Source: UBA1429 sp964482225 (GTDB lineage Bacteria > Chloroflexota > Anaerolineae > UBA1429). From it: DNA of 64,000 nucleotides. The number at the start of each line of letters is the position of its first letter. Position 1 is the stretch's first letter. The notes beneath the pieces were generated by a model that saw only the letters and a list, made by a program, of their open reading frames with translations, had not been told where the DNA came from and ran no database searches. Position numbers and translations under genes: made by a program. The DNA lies in NCBI GenBank assembly GCA_964482225.1, contig CAYZWT010000010.1, positions 62,001 to 126,000 of the forward strand. The letters are read 5' to 3'. Positions 6,966 to 15,824 of the stretch are shown one piece after another.

Positions 6966-8555
6966 ATGGCTTGGCAGGATGTGGAGACGGCGCGCGCCTT
7001 TTTGGCGAGCGAGACGGGCGCCCAGGTGCGCGATTGGGGCGGCCTGGTGCCCATCGCCCTGGTGTACCCCAATAGCTATGGCGTGGGCATGTCCAGCCTG
7101 GCCATGCACAGCCTCTATCGCCACCTGAACGCCCTGCCCGGCCTGCTGGCCGAGCGCGCCTTTGCCTGGCTCGACCGGCGCCCCCGCCCCGATACGCCGG
7201 TGCTCACCCTGGAATCGCAGCGGCCCATCGGCGAGGCCGCCGTGATCGCCGCCTCCCTCTCTTTCGAGATGGACTATTTCCACCTGGTCGCGCTGCTGCG
7301 CCGGGCGCAGGTGCCCCTGCGGGCGGCAGAGCGGGGCGCGGGCGATCCCCTGGTGCTGCTGGGCGGCCCCGCCGTCGCGGCCAACCCCATGCCGCTGGCG
7401 GCTCTGGCCGACGCCGTGGTCATTGGCGAGATCGAGCCGATCCTGAAGCCCCTGGGGCAGGCCCTGGGCGGCATGTGGGAGCGCAGCCGCGACGAGACGC
7501 TGGACGCCCTGGCGCGCATCCCGGGGGTCTATGCGCCGCAGCGCCACGCCGGCGCGCCGGTGGTGCGGCAGCGGGTGGCCGACCTGGACGCCTACCCCAC
7601 GGGCACGGTGGTGCTGGCGCCCCGGGCCGAGTTTGGCGATATGCACCTGATCGAGATCGCCCGAGGCTGCGGGCATGGCTGCCGCTTTTGCCTGGCGGGC
7701 CAATGGTATCGCCCCTACCGCGAGCGCTCGCTGGAGAGCATCCTGGAGCAGGTGCGCCAGGGGCCGGGCCAGCTGGCGCGGGTGGGCCTGGTTGCGGCGG
7801 CGGCCTCGGACTACTCACGGGTTGACGAGCTGGCCCTGGGCCTGCAAGAGCTGGGCAAAGAGGTCTCGGTCTCGTCCCTGCGCATCCGGCCCCTGGCCCC
7901 GGCCCTGGTGGACGCCCTGGCCCGCACCGGCAGCCGCTCCATCACCCTGGCCCCCGAGGCGGGCTCGGAGCGCCTGCGCGCCCTGATCCGCAAGGGCATC
8001 ACCCACGAGGACATTCTGCGGGCCACCGAGCAGGTCAAGGAGCGCTTTGCCTCCCTCAAGCTGTATTTCATGATCGGGCTGCCCACCGAGGAGGACGCCG
8101 ACATCGAGGAGCTGCTGGAGTTGGTGGGCCAGGTGCACGCGCGCTTTGGGCGGCAGGTGGTGGTCAACCTGACGCCCTTTGTGCCCAAGGCCCACACCCC
8201 CTGGGAGCGCATGGCCATGGCGCCGGAGCCTGTGCTAGAGGCGCGCACGGCCCGCATCCGCGAGGGCTGCCGCCGCCTGCGGGTCGAGCTGCGGGCCGAG
8301 CCGGTGAGCGCCGCCCGGGTGCAGGCCGCGCTGGCCCGGGGCGACGCCCGCGTGGGCGAGGCGCTGCTGGAGATGCCCAACCCCGCGCCGGCGCGCCTGG
8401 AGCAGGCCTTGCGGCGGGCCGGGCTGAGCCTGGAATCGGAGCTGGCCGCCCGCCCGCCCGATGCGGCCTTGCCCTGGGACTTTGTCAGGCTCATCGCGCC
8501 CCGCGAGCCAGGGCCCAACGCGGCCCAGCGCTGCGATGAGGAGGCCGATGGCTGA
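6966..8555 (+). CDS. B12-binding-type radical SAM protein (TIGR03960-like)
   Basis: The 529-aa protein begins with a cobalamin-binding-like Rossmann region (PIALVYPNSYGVGMS, VLLGGPAVAANP) and then a radical-SAM domain with IARGCGHGCRFC (CxxxCxxC, about residues 230-240), LAPEAGSERLR and MIGLPTEED. This order matches the broadly distributed TIGR03960-type family whose reaction is not established. AAAGGAGC lies just before the ATG. The 3' end overlaps pgeF by 8 nt, indicating co-transcription. No DUF2344 partner, often fused or adjacent, is seen here. Confidence 0.75.
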   Translation: MAWQDVETARAFLASETGAQVRDWGGLVPIALVYPNSYGVGMSSLAMHSLYRHLNALPGLLAERAFAWLDRRPRPDTPVLTLESQRPIGEAAVIAASLSFEMDYFHLVALLRRAQVPLRAAERGAGDPLVLLGGPAVAANPMPLAALADAVVIGEIEPILKPLGQALGGMWERSRDETLDALARIPGVYAPQRHAGAPVVRQRVADLDAYPTGTVVLAPRAEFGDMHLIEIARGCGHGCRFCLAGQWYRPYRERSLESILEQVRQGPGQLARVGLVAAAASDYSRVDELALGLQELGKEVSVSSLRIRPLAPALVDALARTGSRSITLAPEAGSERLRALIRKGITHEDILRATEQVKERFASLKLYFMIGLPTEEDADIEELLELVGQVHARFGRQVVVNLTPFVPKAHTPWERMAMAPEPVLEARTARIREGCRRLRVELRAEPVSAARVQAALARGDARVGEALLEMPNPAPARLEQALRRAGLSLESELAARPPDAALPWDFVRLIAPREPGPNAAQRCDEEADG

Positions 8556-9333
8556 GCGATTGCCGCTCTATCGCTTCCGCTCCCTGGGCGCGGGCGGGGC
8601 GCTTGTGCACGCCATCACGACCCGGCTGGGCGGCCAGAGCAGCGGCCACTTGGCCACGCTGAACCTGGGGCACACCGTGGGCGATGCCCCCGAGGCCGTG
8701 GCGCGCAACCATGCCCTGCTCTATGCGGCGCTGGGCATCGCGCCGGAGCAGGTCGTCACGGCGCACCAGGTACATGGCAAGCGGGTGGCCCTGGCGACGG
8801 CGGATGATGGCGGGCGGGTGATCCCCGCGACCGACGCCCTGATCGCCGCCACACCGGGGCTCTATCTGATGCTGCGCTATGCCGATTGTGCGCCGGTGCT
8901 GCTCTACGATCCGCGCCGCCGGGCCGTGGGCCTGGCCCACGCGGGCCGGCAGGGTACGCTGGCCCAGGTGGCTGCCCGCACGGCCCAGGCCATGATCGAG
9001 CGGCTCGGCTGCCGGGCCCAAGACCTGCGAGCCGCCATCGGGCCCTCCATCGGCCCCTGCTGCTATGAGGTGGGCCCCGAGAGCGTGGCGGCGACGGAAG
9101 CGGCGATGCCCGACGCGACCAGGATCATCATGCGCCGCCAGCCCAACGGCCATGCGCACCTGGACCTGTGGGGCGCCAACGCGCTGCAACTGGCGCGGCT
9201 GGGTGTGCGCCAGATCGAGATCGCGCGCCTGTGCACCGCCTGTCGCACCGACCTGTTCTACTCGCACCGGCGCGAGGGGGGGCGCGCCGGACGTTTTGCC
9301 GCCATCATCGGCCTGGGGCCAGATGGTGTATAA
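8548..9333 (+). CDS. pgeF: PgeF/YfiH family purine nucleoside phosphorylase-like protein (DUF152)
   Basis: The 261-aa protein of the multicopper-oxidase-like YfiH family has been linked to peptidoglycan quality control and to purine nucleoside phosphorolysis. Visible motifs are HAITTRLGG near the start, VVTAHQVHG, YADCAPVLLYD, LAHAGRQGT and IGPSIGPCCYEVG, ending with CTACRTDLFYSHRREGG. These provide the conserved Cys/His metal ligands. The usual HAGWRG is HAGRQG here. The start overlaps the upstream gene by 8 nt with GAGGAGG upstream, so translation is coupled. Confidence 0.85.
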   Translation: MAERLPLYRFRSLGAGGALVHAITTRLGGQSSGHLATLNLGHTVGDAPEAVARNHALLYAALGIAPEQVVTAHQVHGKRVALATADDGGRVIPATDALIAATPGLYLMLRYADCAPVLLYDPRRRAVGLAHAGRQGTLAQVAARTAQAMIERLGCRAQDLRAAIGPSIGPCCYEVGPESVAATEAAMPDATRIIMRRQPNGHAHLDLWGANALQLARLGVRQIEIARLCTACRTDLFYSHRREGGRAGRFAAIIGLGPDGV

Positions 9334-9660
9334 TCAGGTTTGGCTATCGTACAGGTTCAGAAGCGGCGGAGTCGCGAGATGGGCACGGGCAGTGTGCCAG
9401 GCAGCATTCCTATCTATTGCGCTTCTGTAGCCCTCACCCCGGCTAAGCTCGCCCTGGGGCGAGTTTAGCTTCCCTTTCTCCCGCCACTCTGTGGGAGAAG
9501 GGGCGCAGATCCGTTTTTGCGCGTTACGACTGTGCGGGTGGGGGCCATCAGGGCCGCAAGGGATGACTGCCGTGAGTGTGACCGCCCTCCTGGGCTATCC
9601 TTTCCTCCCAGGGGTACGGTGGCCAGAAATCAGGTATCGGAGGCACGGCAAGGAGCAGGA
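9334..9660. other. Intergenic region with two hairpins before yggS
   Basis: No gene is supported. Two strong stem-loops follow each other: 9443-9468 (11 bp, one G-U) and 9472-9503 (11 bp around CCCTTTCTCCC/GGGAGAAGGGG). Neither has a clear T-tract, so they may be processing or partial termination structures. A TATAAT lies over the pgeF stop (9329-9334) without a good -35. Confidence 0.45.
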
Positions 9661-10404
9661 ATGGCAACCGGTGAGGCCCGCCGGCGCATCAGCGCCAATC
9701 TGGCGCGCATCGAGGCGCGCATCGCTCGGGCCTGCGCCCAGGCGGGGCGCGAGCGGCGCGAGGTGACGCTGGTGGCGGTGACCAAGACGCGTACCTGGGA
9801 CGAGGTACTGGCGGCCCACGCCTGCGGGCTGCGGCATTTTGGCGAGAACCGGGTGGAGGAGCTGGAGACGCGGCTGCCCAAAGCGCGCACAAGCCTGGGG
9901 CAGGAGCTGCCCACCTGGCACATGATCGGCCATATTCAGTCGCGCAAGGCGGCCCGGGCCGTGGCCATCTCCGACCTGATCCACTCGGTGGATTCGCTGC
10001 GCCTGGCCGAACGCCTGGATCGCGCCGCCGCCGAAGCGGGGCGCACGCTGCCCGTCCTGCTAGAGATCAACGTCTCGGGCGAGGCCGCCAAGTACGGGTT
10101 CGATGCGGCCACGGCCGGGCCGGAGGATGCCCTGGTCGCGGAACTGGCCCGCCTGGAGGGGCTAGCGCACCTTTCGGTGCAAGGGTTGATGACCATGGCG
10201 CCCATCGTGGCCGATGCGGAGCAGGCCCGGCCCGTGTTTGGGCGCCTGCGGCTCTTGCGTGAGCGGCTGCAACGCGAGCTGGCGTTCAGCGGCTGGCACG
10301 AGCTTTCGATGGGCATGACCGACGATTATGTGATCGCCATTCAGGAGGGCGCCACGCTGGTGCGCATCGGGCGGGCGATTTTCGAGCCACAAGACCAAGC
10401 ATAG
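9661..10404 (+). CDS. yggS: YggS/PROSC family PLP homeostasis protein
   Basis: The 247-aa single-domain alanine-racemase-fold protein binds pyridoxal 5'-phosphate and keeps vitamin B6 and amino-acid pools balanced. The PLP lysine is in LVAVTKTR near residue 40; HFGENRVEE, WHMIGHIQSRKA, HSVDS, LLEINVSGEAAKYG and LSMGMTDDYVIAIQEG are the family blocks. AAGGAGCAGG lies directly before the ATG, which excludes the longer upstream frame. It is followed by proC and yggT, the order seen in many bacteria. Confidence 0.95.
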   Translation: MATGEARRRISANLARIEARIARACAQAGRERREVTLVAVTKTRTWDEVLAAHACGLRHFGENRVEELETRLPKARTSLGQELPTWHMIGHIQSRKAARAVAISDLIHSVDSLRLAERLDRAAAEAGRTLPVLLEINVSGEAAKYGFDAATAGPEDALVAELARLEGLAHLSVQGLMTMAPIVADAEQARPVFGRLRLLRERLQRELAFSGWHELSMGMTDDYVIAIQEGATLVRIGRAIFEPQDQA

Positions 10405-10415
10405 AGGGAGCAAGC

Positions 10416-11243
10416 ATGTCAGGAGCACTGCGGAGCCTGCGCATCGCCTTTGTCGGCGGCGGCGTCATGGGCGAGGCCATCATGCGCGGCCTGTTGGGCC
10501 GCGAGCTGGTGGCGCCGGAGCAGATCATCGTCAGCGACCCGGTGGCGGCGCGCCGCGCCGTGCTGCAAGAGAGCCTGGGGGTGCGGGCCACCGCCGCCAA
10601 CGCGGAGGCCGTCGAGGGCGCTCACCTGGTCGTATTCGCCGTCAAACCCCAGATACTCGACAAGGTGCTGGATGGGCTCAAGGGCCATGTGAGCTCGAAG
10701 GCGTTGGTGCTCTCGATTGTGGCGGGGGCGCGCATCGCCCGCTATGTGGAGGCGCTGGGGACGCCCGCCGTGGTGCGGGTGATGCCCAATACGCCGGGCC
10801 AGGTGGGCCAGGGCGCCTCGCTTTGGACCGCCACACCCGCCACCGGCGAGGCGCAGCGCGACCAGGCCCGCGCGCTGGTGAGCGCCCTGGGCGTCGAGGT
10901 CTATTCTGACAAGGAAGGGGATGTGGATATGGCCACGGCCCTGAGCGGCTCGGGCCCGGCCTATGTGTTCCTGTTCATCGAGGCGCTCACCGATGCCGGT
11001 GTGCAGATCGGTCTATCGCGCGATGTAGCGGCGACCCTGGCGCTGCAGACCGTGCTGGGCTCGGCTTCCTATGCTCGCCAGGTGGGCGAGCACCCGGCGG
11101 TTCTGCGAAACCAGGTGACCTCGCCTGGCGGCACCACCGCTGCGGCCCTGTTTGAGATGGAGAAGGGTGGCTTGCGCGCCTTGGTAGCCCAGGCTGTTGT
11201 CGCCGCCTACAATAAAGCCCGTGAGCTTGGAGAACAATCGTGA
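10416..11243 (+). CDS. proC: Pyrroline-5-carboxylate reductase
   Basis: This enzyme catalyses the last step of proline synthesis, NAD(P)H-dependent reduction of pyrroline-5-carboxylate. The 275-aa protein has an N-terminal Rossmann glycine motif (FVGGGVMGEAI), the VFAVKPQ strand, VRVMPNTPGQVGQGAS, and the C-terminal dimer/active-site segment ALSGSGPAYVFLFIEAL with QVTSPGGTTAAALFEME. Length is standard. It starts 11 nt after yggS, and its TGA overlaps the GTG start of yggT. Confidence 0.95.
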   Translation: MSGALRSLRIAFVGGGVMGEAIMRGLLGRELVAPEQIIVSDPVAARRAVLQESLGVRATAANAEAVEGAHLVVFAVKPQILDKVLDGLKGHVSSKALVLSIVAGARIARYVEALGTPAVVRVMPNTPGQVGQGASLWTATPATGEAQRDQARALVSALGVEVYSDKEGDVDMATALSGSGPAYVFLFIEALTDAGVQIGLSRDVAATLALQTVLGSASYARQVGEHPAVLRNQVTSPGGTTAAALFEMEKGGLRALVAQAVVAAYNKARELGEQS

Positions 11244-11506
11244 TAACCTGGCTGTCTAGCTTTGTTAGGATTCTGTCCGACGTGCTCTATTTCGCCATTC
11301 TGGCCCGGGTGCTCATCTCGTGGCTGCCCATCAGCCGCGAAAGCCCCCTTGTGCAGCTCTTGTACAGCATTACCGAGCCGGTGCTGGGGCCTATCCGACG
11401 CATCCTACCTAGCATGGGAGGGCTCGATCTTTCGCCGATGTTCGCCATGATCCTGATCTGGGTGGCGCAACGGGTGCTGCTCACGATGATCGGCAGGCTG
11501 GCCTAG
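11240..11506 (+). CDS. YggT family membrane protein
   Basis: The 88-aa integral membrane protein has two hydrophobic segments (about residues 6-28 and 63-85) separated by the conserved loop with ISWLPISRESP and ITEPVLGPIRRILP. Family members are linked to osmotic stress and cell-shape functions, without a defined reaction. The GTG start overlaps the proC stop (GTGA), so translation is coupled. The end lies 11 nt from a convergent gene. Confidence 0.85.
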   Translation: MITWLSSFVRILSDVLYFAILARVLISWLPISRESPLVQLLYSITEPVLGPIRRILPSMGGLDLSPMFAMILIWVAQRVLLTMIGRLA

Positions 11507-11517
11507 CCCCGCGCCCG

Positions 11518-13629
11518 TTAGGGCGCCCAGACCGGATACTGCTCGATCATGGTGCTCTGGGTGAGGTTGGCCCGCGCGCCGGTCTGGAGGTTCAGCGTGG
11601 CGATATCCCAGCCGCCGTCGCGGTTGGTAAAGTAGGCGATGCGCTGGCCCGAGGGGCACATGCTGGGGCCGTGGTCGTCGGCGTAGGTGTCCTGGCTCAG
11701 GTTACGCGGCTCGCCTCCCCCGTCCAGGTCGGCGATCAGGATCTCCATGTTGCCGTGGCGGTAGCTCTCCCAGAGCAACTGGCGCCCATCGGGCGACCAG
11801 GCGGGGGATTGATCTGTGGCCGGGTCGTTGGTGAACTGCCGCAGGTCACTGCCATCGGGCCGCATGACAAAGATATCCAGGCTCCCCGTGCGATCCGAGA
11901 CAAAGGCGATCCACTCGCCATCGGGCGACCAGGCGGGCGAATAGTCCGCCTGAGGGCTGTTGGTCAGGCGCCGTTGGTTGGAGCCATCGGCGTTCATCAC
12001 ATAGATCTCCCAGTTGTTGTCTCGAAACGAGGCAAAGGCGATGCGCGCGCCATCGGGCGACCAGGAGGGCGTCCAGTCCTCCGCCGCGTTGCGCGTCAGG
12101 TTCGTCGGGTCAGAGCCGTCGGCGTTCATCACGTAGACTTCGCGGTTGCCGTCGCGATCGGAGATAAAGACGATGCGGCGGCCATCGGGCGACCAGGCGG
12201 GCAGCATGTCATCGGCCTGGGTCTCGGTCAGGCGCACCGGGTCCAGGCCCTCCGCCGTCATCGTATAGATGTCCCAATAGTGGCCCGCCTCCTGCTTGGC
12301 CATGTAGGCGAGGCGCCCTGAGGGCAGGGTGCGCTCGGGGGTGAGCACGATCAGCGGGACCCCGGCGGTCTCTTCGGCCTGGGGCGTGGCGGTGGGCGGC
12401 TGATCGGTCCACGAGATGCGCACCTCGCGCCCGCGCCAGACGGCGCCCACGGCCACGATCAGGACCGCGATGATCACCCACAGCCCGAGGCCCAGCCAGT
12501 CCACCTTGCGGCTCAGGAGAGGGGGGACGGTGGGGCGCGGCAGGCGGCGGTATTCGCGAGAGCGGCGCACGGTCTCCAGGGTGTTTTTGGTGTCGCGTAG
12601 CCATTGCAAGAGCAGCGCGCTACGGAAGCGGAACAACCCGCCCCCCAGGCGCTCGACCAGATCGCGGCGTTGCAGCTCGGCCAACGCTTGCTCGATGTGC
12701 GCCAGGGGCATCTCGATGCGCAGGCGGGCCAGCCGGCGCCGGATATCGTCGGCGGAACCGATGCCGTGGGTGCCCAGCCCTTCGGCAAACACGCATAGCA
12801 CCACGCGGGCCGCCGTGTCGGAGCGGCTCCAAACCTCGGCGAACTGCGGCTCGGCCTGCTCGATGACCGCCGGCACCGCCGCGTCCGCCTCGGCCGTGCT
12901 GACCCAGCCCCGGCGGGCTCGCAACTCGAACAGGATGTGGCCAAAGAGCTGCACCAGGTATGGCTCGCCCCCGGTGAGGGTATAGATGCGGCGCATCGAA
13001 TCCAGATCGTAGGTCAACTGCCCCCGGGTGGACATGAGCAGCAGGTCCTCGGTCTCTTCCAGGGTCAGCCCGCCCAGCACGGTCGTATGGGGCGCGGGCG
13101 CCTCGGGCGCCTCGCACTCATCGGGGCGCGCCTCAACCGCGAGCAAGAGGGCCAGGCGCCCCCCTTGCAGCAGGTTGGCGAGGGCGTCGAGCAGCGCCGC
13201 CCAGCCGCTGCCCGGGGCGCAACAGGTGGGCGGGATGCCATCTATGCAGACGATGGGGGTCACCTCGGGCGCGATCCCGCCCTCGTGCTCGGCCAGATAG
13301 CCCAGGTAGTAGGAGCCGTCGTCATCCGCAGGGGGTTGGGGCTCGGGCCAGGCGAGGGCGCCGGCCATGGCCCACAACACGCGATCGAGGGGCCAGCTCA
13401 GTTCGGGGGGGATCTCGTCCCACGCGACGCAGGCCACGCGATAGCGTTCACCCAGATAGGTGGGCAGTTGGCCCAGGAGCGACGTCTTGCCGATCCGGCG
13501 CTGACCGTAGAGCAAGAGCAGGCGCTGATGCCCCTCGAGGGCCTGCCCAAGGTTGGCCAGCACCTGCTCCCGCCCGACAAAGAGGTCTTGATCGCTGAGG
13601 GGCCGATCCGTGATATAGGGATTAGGCAA
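11518..13629 (-). CDS. Membrane-anchored NTPase with extracytoplasmic PD40/TolB-like beta-propeller
   Basis: The 703-aa protein combines three parts. Residues about 1-300 form a P-loop NTPase of the STAND/AAA_16 kind (VGREQVLANLGQA, Walker A YGQRRIGKTSLL, then a winged-helix-like region). A single membrane segment lies at about 377-397 (LWVIIAVLIVAVGAVW). Residues about 450-700 hold at least five repeats of the type SPAWSPDGxxIAFxSxRDGN, a TolB/PD40 propeller. It could couple an outside ligand to a cytoplasmic switch; no partner is known. The start chosen is TTG at 13629, 6 nt after GGGAG; no ATG is available in the gap after the upstream zinc-ribbon gene. Confidence 0.75.
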   Translation of the reverse strand: MPNPYITDRPLSDQDLFVGREQVLANLGQALEGHQRLLLLYGQRRIGKTSLLGQLPTYLGERYRVACVAWDEIPPELSWPLDRVLWAMAGALAWPEPQPPADDDGSYYLGYLAEHEGGIAPEVTPIVCIDGIPPTCCAPGSGWAALLDALANLLQGGRLALLLAVEARPDECEAPEAPAPHTTVLGGLTLEETEDLLLMSTRGQLTYDLDSMRRIYTLTGGEPYLVQLFGHILFELRARRGWVSTAEADAAVPAVIEQAEPQFAEVWSRSDTAARVVLCVFAEGLGTHGIGSADDIRRRLARLRIEMPLAHIEQALAELQRRDLVERLGGGLFRFRSALLLQWLRDTKNTLETVRRSREYRRLPRPTVPPLLSRKVDWLGLGLWVIIAVLIVAVGAVWRGREVRISWTDQPPTATPQAEETAGVPLIVLTPERTLPSGRLAYMAKQEAGHYWDIYTMTAEGLDPVRLTETQADDMLPAWSPDGRRIVFISDRDGNREVYVMNADGSDPTNLTRNAAEDWTPSWSPDGARIAFASFRDNNWEIYVMNADGSNQRRLTNSPQADYSPAWSPDGEWIAFVSDRTGSLDIFVMRPDGSDLRQFTNDPATDQSPAWSPDGRQLLWESYRHGNMEILIADLDGGGEPRNLSQDTYADDHGPSMCPSGQRIAYFTNRDGGWDIATLNLQTGARANLTQSTMIEQYPVWAP

Positions 13630-13640
13630 AGACAAACTCC

Positions 13641-14345
13641 CTAGGCCTGATACAAGATGCGTCCGCAGCCCTCGCAGGTCGCCACCGTATCGGCGCCGCC
13701 CTCGGCGATGGTGGCCTTGTTGGTGGGCACGCTGACGCGGCAGATCTGACACACGCGGTCCACCATGGGCGCCAGAGGCCGCCCGCCCTTGCTGCGCCGC
13801 AACTCGTCATACAGGGCCAGCTCACGGCGGGGGATCCCGGCGCGCAACGGATCCCGCTCCGCTTTGAGCTCCTCCAGGCGAGCGCGTAGCGCGGCATACG
13901 CCTCTCGCGCCGAGGCCGTCTCGTCGGCCCAGGCGCGCTCGAATGCGGCCAGCGCGGCGGCCCCCTGCTCCGCCGCATCGGCCAGCTCCTCCACGCGGCC
14001 CATCCACTCCAGGGCCTGATCCTCGAGCTGGCCGATGCGCCGCTTGAGGGACTCGCCATCGCGCCGCAGGTTCTCCAGCTCGCGGGGAGCCAGCACCCGG
14101 CCGCCATAGAGGTCCTCCTCGACCTGGCGAGAGCGCGCCTGTAGCCCCCCCAACTCGAGCTCGAGATCGTGCAATTGGCGGCGCAAGCCCGAAAGCTCAT
14201 CCTGGCGGGCGCGCTGTTCAGCCTGTTTCTCTTGCAGTGTGGTCACGTCGCTCAGCCGGCTGCGCACCTGCTGAAAGCGCCGCGCCTTGTCATCCCATTC
14301 GTCATCCAGATCGGCCAAGCGCCGTAGCGCCTGCATGAGCTCCAT
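13641..14345 (-). CDS. Coiled-coil zinc-ribbon protein (DUF164/CT398-like)
   Basis: The 234-aa protein is mostly a long helical hairpin (about residues 5-185, rich in Arg/Glu/Leu heptads). It is closed by a C4 zinc ribbon at the C-terminus: CQICRVSVP and CEGCGRILYQA. This architecture matches the widely conserved CT398/Hp0958-like family, some members of which assist flagellar or nucleic-acid-related assembly; the role here is unknown. GGAGG lies before the ATG, and a good promoter and 8-bp leader hairpin lie upstream. It is the first gene of a two-gene operon with the propeller NTPase. Confidence 0.8.
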   Translation of the reverse strand: MELMQALRRLADLDDEWDDKARRFQQVRSRLSDVTTLQEKQAEQRARQDELSGLRRQLHDLELELGGLQARSRQVEEDLYGGRVLAPRELENLRRDGESLKRRIGQLEDQALEWMGRVEELADAAEQGAAALAAFERAWADETASAREAYAALRARLEELKAERDPLRAGIPRRELALYDELRRSKGGRPLAPMVDRVCQICRVSVPTNKATIAEGGADTVATCEGCGRILYQA

Positions 14346-14376
14346 GCGCGTCCTCCTTACCTGGCGGCGGTGGATC

Positions 14377-14425
14377 CTCTGGCCGTTCGAGGCCAGAGTA
14401 TAGCATGGGCGCCGGGTCGCAGCAA
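14377..14425 (-). promoter_or_regulatory. Promoter and leader hairpin of the zinc-ribbon gene
   Basis: On the minus strand, TTGCTG (14425-14420), 17-nt spacer and TATACT (14402-14397). The beginning of the transcript can form an 8-bp hairpin (CTCTGGCC/GGCCAGAG, 14377-14398). Confidence 0.65.
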
Positions 14426-14450
14426 GCGGAATGGCCGGGCGAAGCTGGCT

Positions 14451-14611
14451 CGTAACTGTTCAGAATTGAGGCGACGGGTTCTTGACCGTCCAGAACGGTG
14501 ATGCCAACATTCCGCAATCGGTGAGTACGCAGCCTCGGCTATGGGGCGCGGGCGTCGCTGTCGCCTACGCGTTGGCCGCTTCCCCCCCCCCAAGTCTGAA
14601 CTGATACGCTG
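14451..14611. repeat. TIR-bounded intergenic element, copy 1 (MITE-like)
   Basis: This is related to 33351-33651. Shared blocks are GTGATGCCAA-AT-CC-GCAA-CGGTGAG (14498-14524), GCAGCCTCGGCTATGG, and GTTGGCCGCTT followed by a C run and CTGAACTGATACG. The ends form an imperfect inverted repeat: GTAACTGTTCAGA at 14452-14464 versus GTATCAGTTCAGA read from the right end. No coding capacity. About 160 nt long; the other copy carries extra internal sequence. It occupies most of the 363-nt gap between the zinc-ribbon gene and the SDR gene. Confidence 0.6.
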
Positions 14612-14632
14612 GCTCCTCGCGTTCGGCAGCGG

Positions 14633-14661
14633 TTGACAGCGAGCCACGCTCCGACTACCAT
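14633..14661 (+). promoter_or_regulatory. Promoter of the SDR-folBKE operon
   Basis: TTGACA (14633-14638), 17-nt spacer and TACCAT (14656-14661), 47 nt before the SDR start. Confidence 0.65.
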
Positions 14662-14708
14662 CCATCTCACAGAGAGGATCTACAAGCCGGTTTCGGCAAG
14701 GGGCAAGC

Positions 14709-15437
14709 ATGAACCTGGTTAACAAGGTGGCGTTGGTGACGGGGGCGGGCGTGCGTATCGGGCGCGCCATCGCCCTGGGGCTGGCCCGCGAGGGCGCCCA
14801 CGTGGTCGTGCACTATAACTCGTCGGCCGGCCCGGCGCAGCAAGTGGTGCAAGAGATCGAGGCGCTGGGCGGCGAGGCGGAGGCCATCCAGGCCGACCTG
14901 CGCGACGTTGGCCGTCTGGCCGCGCTGGTGGAGGCGGGCGTGGCGCGCTGGGGCCAGGTGGATATCCTGGTCAACTCGGCGGCCATTTTCGAGCGCGGCA
15001 CCCTCCTCGCGACCGATGAGGCGAACTGGGCCCGGCATTTCGATATCAACATCAAGGCGCCTTTTTTCCTGTGCCAGGCCTTTGCCCGGTGCTTGCAGCC
15101 GGAGCAACGCGGCCACATCATCAACATCGCCGACTGGCGCGCTGAACGTCCCGGCACCCAATACATGGCCTATACCCTGACCAAGAGCGCGTTGGTGGCG
15201 CTGACCCGCAGCCTGGCGCTGGCGCTGGGGCCCAATGTGCAGGTGAACGCCATCGCGCCGGGGGCGATCCTGCCGCCGCCCGACGATGCCGACCGCTATT
15301 TCGAGCGCCTGGCCGAGCGCTTGCCCCTCAAGCGCACCGGCTCGCCGGAGGAGATCGTCGCGACTGTGCTGTACCTGCTGCATTCCGACTTTGTGACGGG
15401 CGAGCTGCTGCACGTCACCGGCGGCGAGCACCTATAG
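14709..15437 (+). CDS. SDR-family oxidoreductase, candidate pteridine reductase
   Basis: The 242-aa short-chain dehydrogenase has the cofactor motif TGAGVRIGRAIALGLA, NSAAIFERG, and the catalytic YxxxK in YMAYTLTKSA; position IADW replaces the common catalytic Ser strand. The R-I-G-R-A glycine-loop variant resembles pteridine/dihydrofolate reductases of the PTR1/FolM group. It heads an operon with folB, folK and folE, so a role in reducing dihydropterins or dihydrofolate is likely. That is inference; generic SDRs of 3-oxoacyl type look similar. Confidence 0.7.
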   Translation: MNLVNKVALVTGAGVRIGRAIALGLAREGAHVVVHYNSSAGPAQQVVQEIEALGGEAEAIQADLRDVGRLAALVEAGVARWGQVDILVNSAAIFERGTLLATDEANWARHFDINIKAPFFLCQAFARCLQPEQRGHIINIADWRAERPGTQYMAYTLTKSALVALTRSLALALGPNVQVNAIAPGAILPPPDDADRYFERLAERLPLKRTGSPEEIVATVLYLLHSDFVTGELLHVTGGEHL

Positions 15438-15455
15438 GGACTGGGAGGAGACACC

Positions 15456-15824
15456 ATGGCCGACCGCATCCTGATCCGCAACCTGCTCTTGCGCGCCGTG
15501 ATCGGGGTCAATGACGAGGAGCGCCGCAACGTCCAGGACGTGGTGCTCAACATCACCCTGGAGACCGATACACAGGCCGCCGGCCGCTCGGACCGGATCG
15601 AGGACACGGTCAATTACCGCACCATCACCAAGCAGGTCATCGCCCACGTCGAGGACTCGCGCTACTATCTGGTGGAAAAGCTGGCCGCCGAGGTCGCCCG
15701 CCTGTGCCTGGGTTACGCGGGGGTGCTGCGCGCGACGGTGCGGGTGGAAAAGCCGGGCGCCCTGCGCTTTGCCGATTCGGTGGGCATCGAGATCACGCGC
15801 ACGCGAGAGGATTTCCTGATGTGA
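15456..15824 (+). CDS. folB: Dihydroneopterin aldolase
   Basis: The enzyme cleaves dihydroneopterin to 6-hydroxymethyl-dihydropterin and glycolaldehyde in folate synthesis. The 122-aa protein has LLLRAVIGVNDEERRNVQDV, NYRTITKQV, the catalytic-lysine segment YLVEKLAAEVAR and VRVEKPGALRFADSVGIEI. It starts 18 nt after the SDR stop with GGGAGGAG before the ATG, and its TGA overlaps the folK GTG. Confidence 0.95.
   Translation: MADRILIRNLLLRAVIGVNDEERRNVQDVVLNITLETDTQAAGRSDRIEDTVNYRTITKQVIAHVEDSRYYLVEKLAAEVARLCLGYAGVLRATVRVEKPGALRFADSVGIEITRTREDFLM

Noticed and set aside
9334..9660. Riboswitch or small RNA before yggS
   Set aside because: Only two simple hairpins are seen; no conserved riboswitch core could be recognised.
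11650..12250. DNA tandem repeats
   Set aside because: The repetition reflects the SPAWSPDG units of the beta-propeller protein and is diverged at DNA level.
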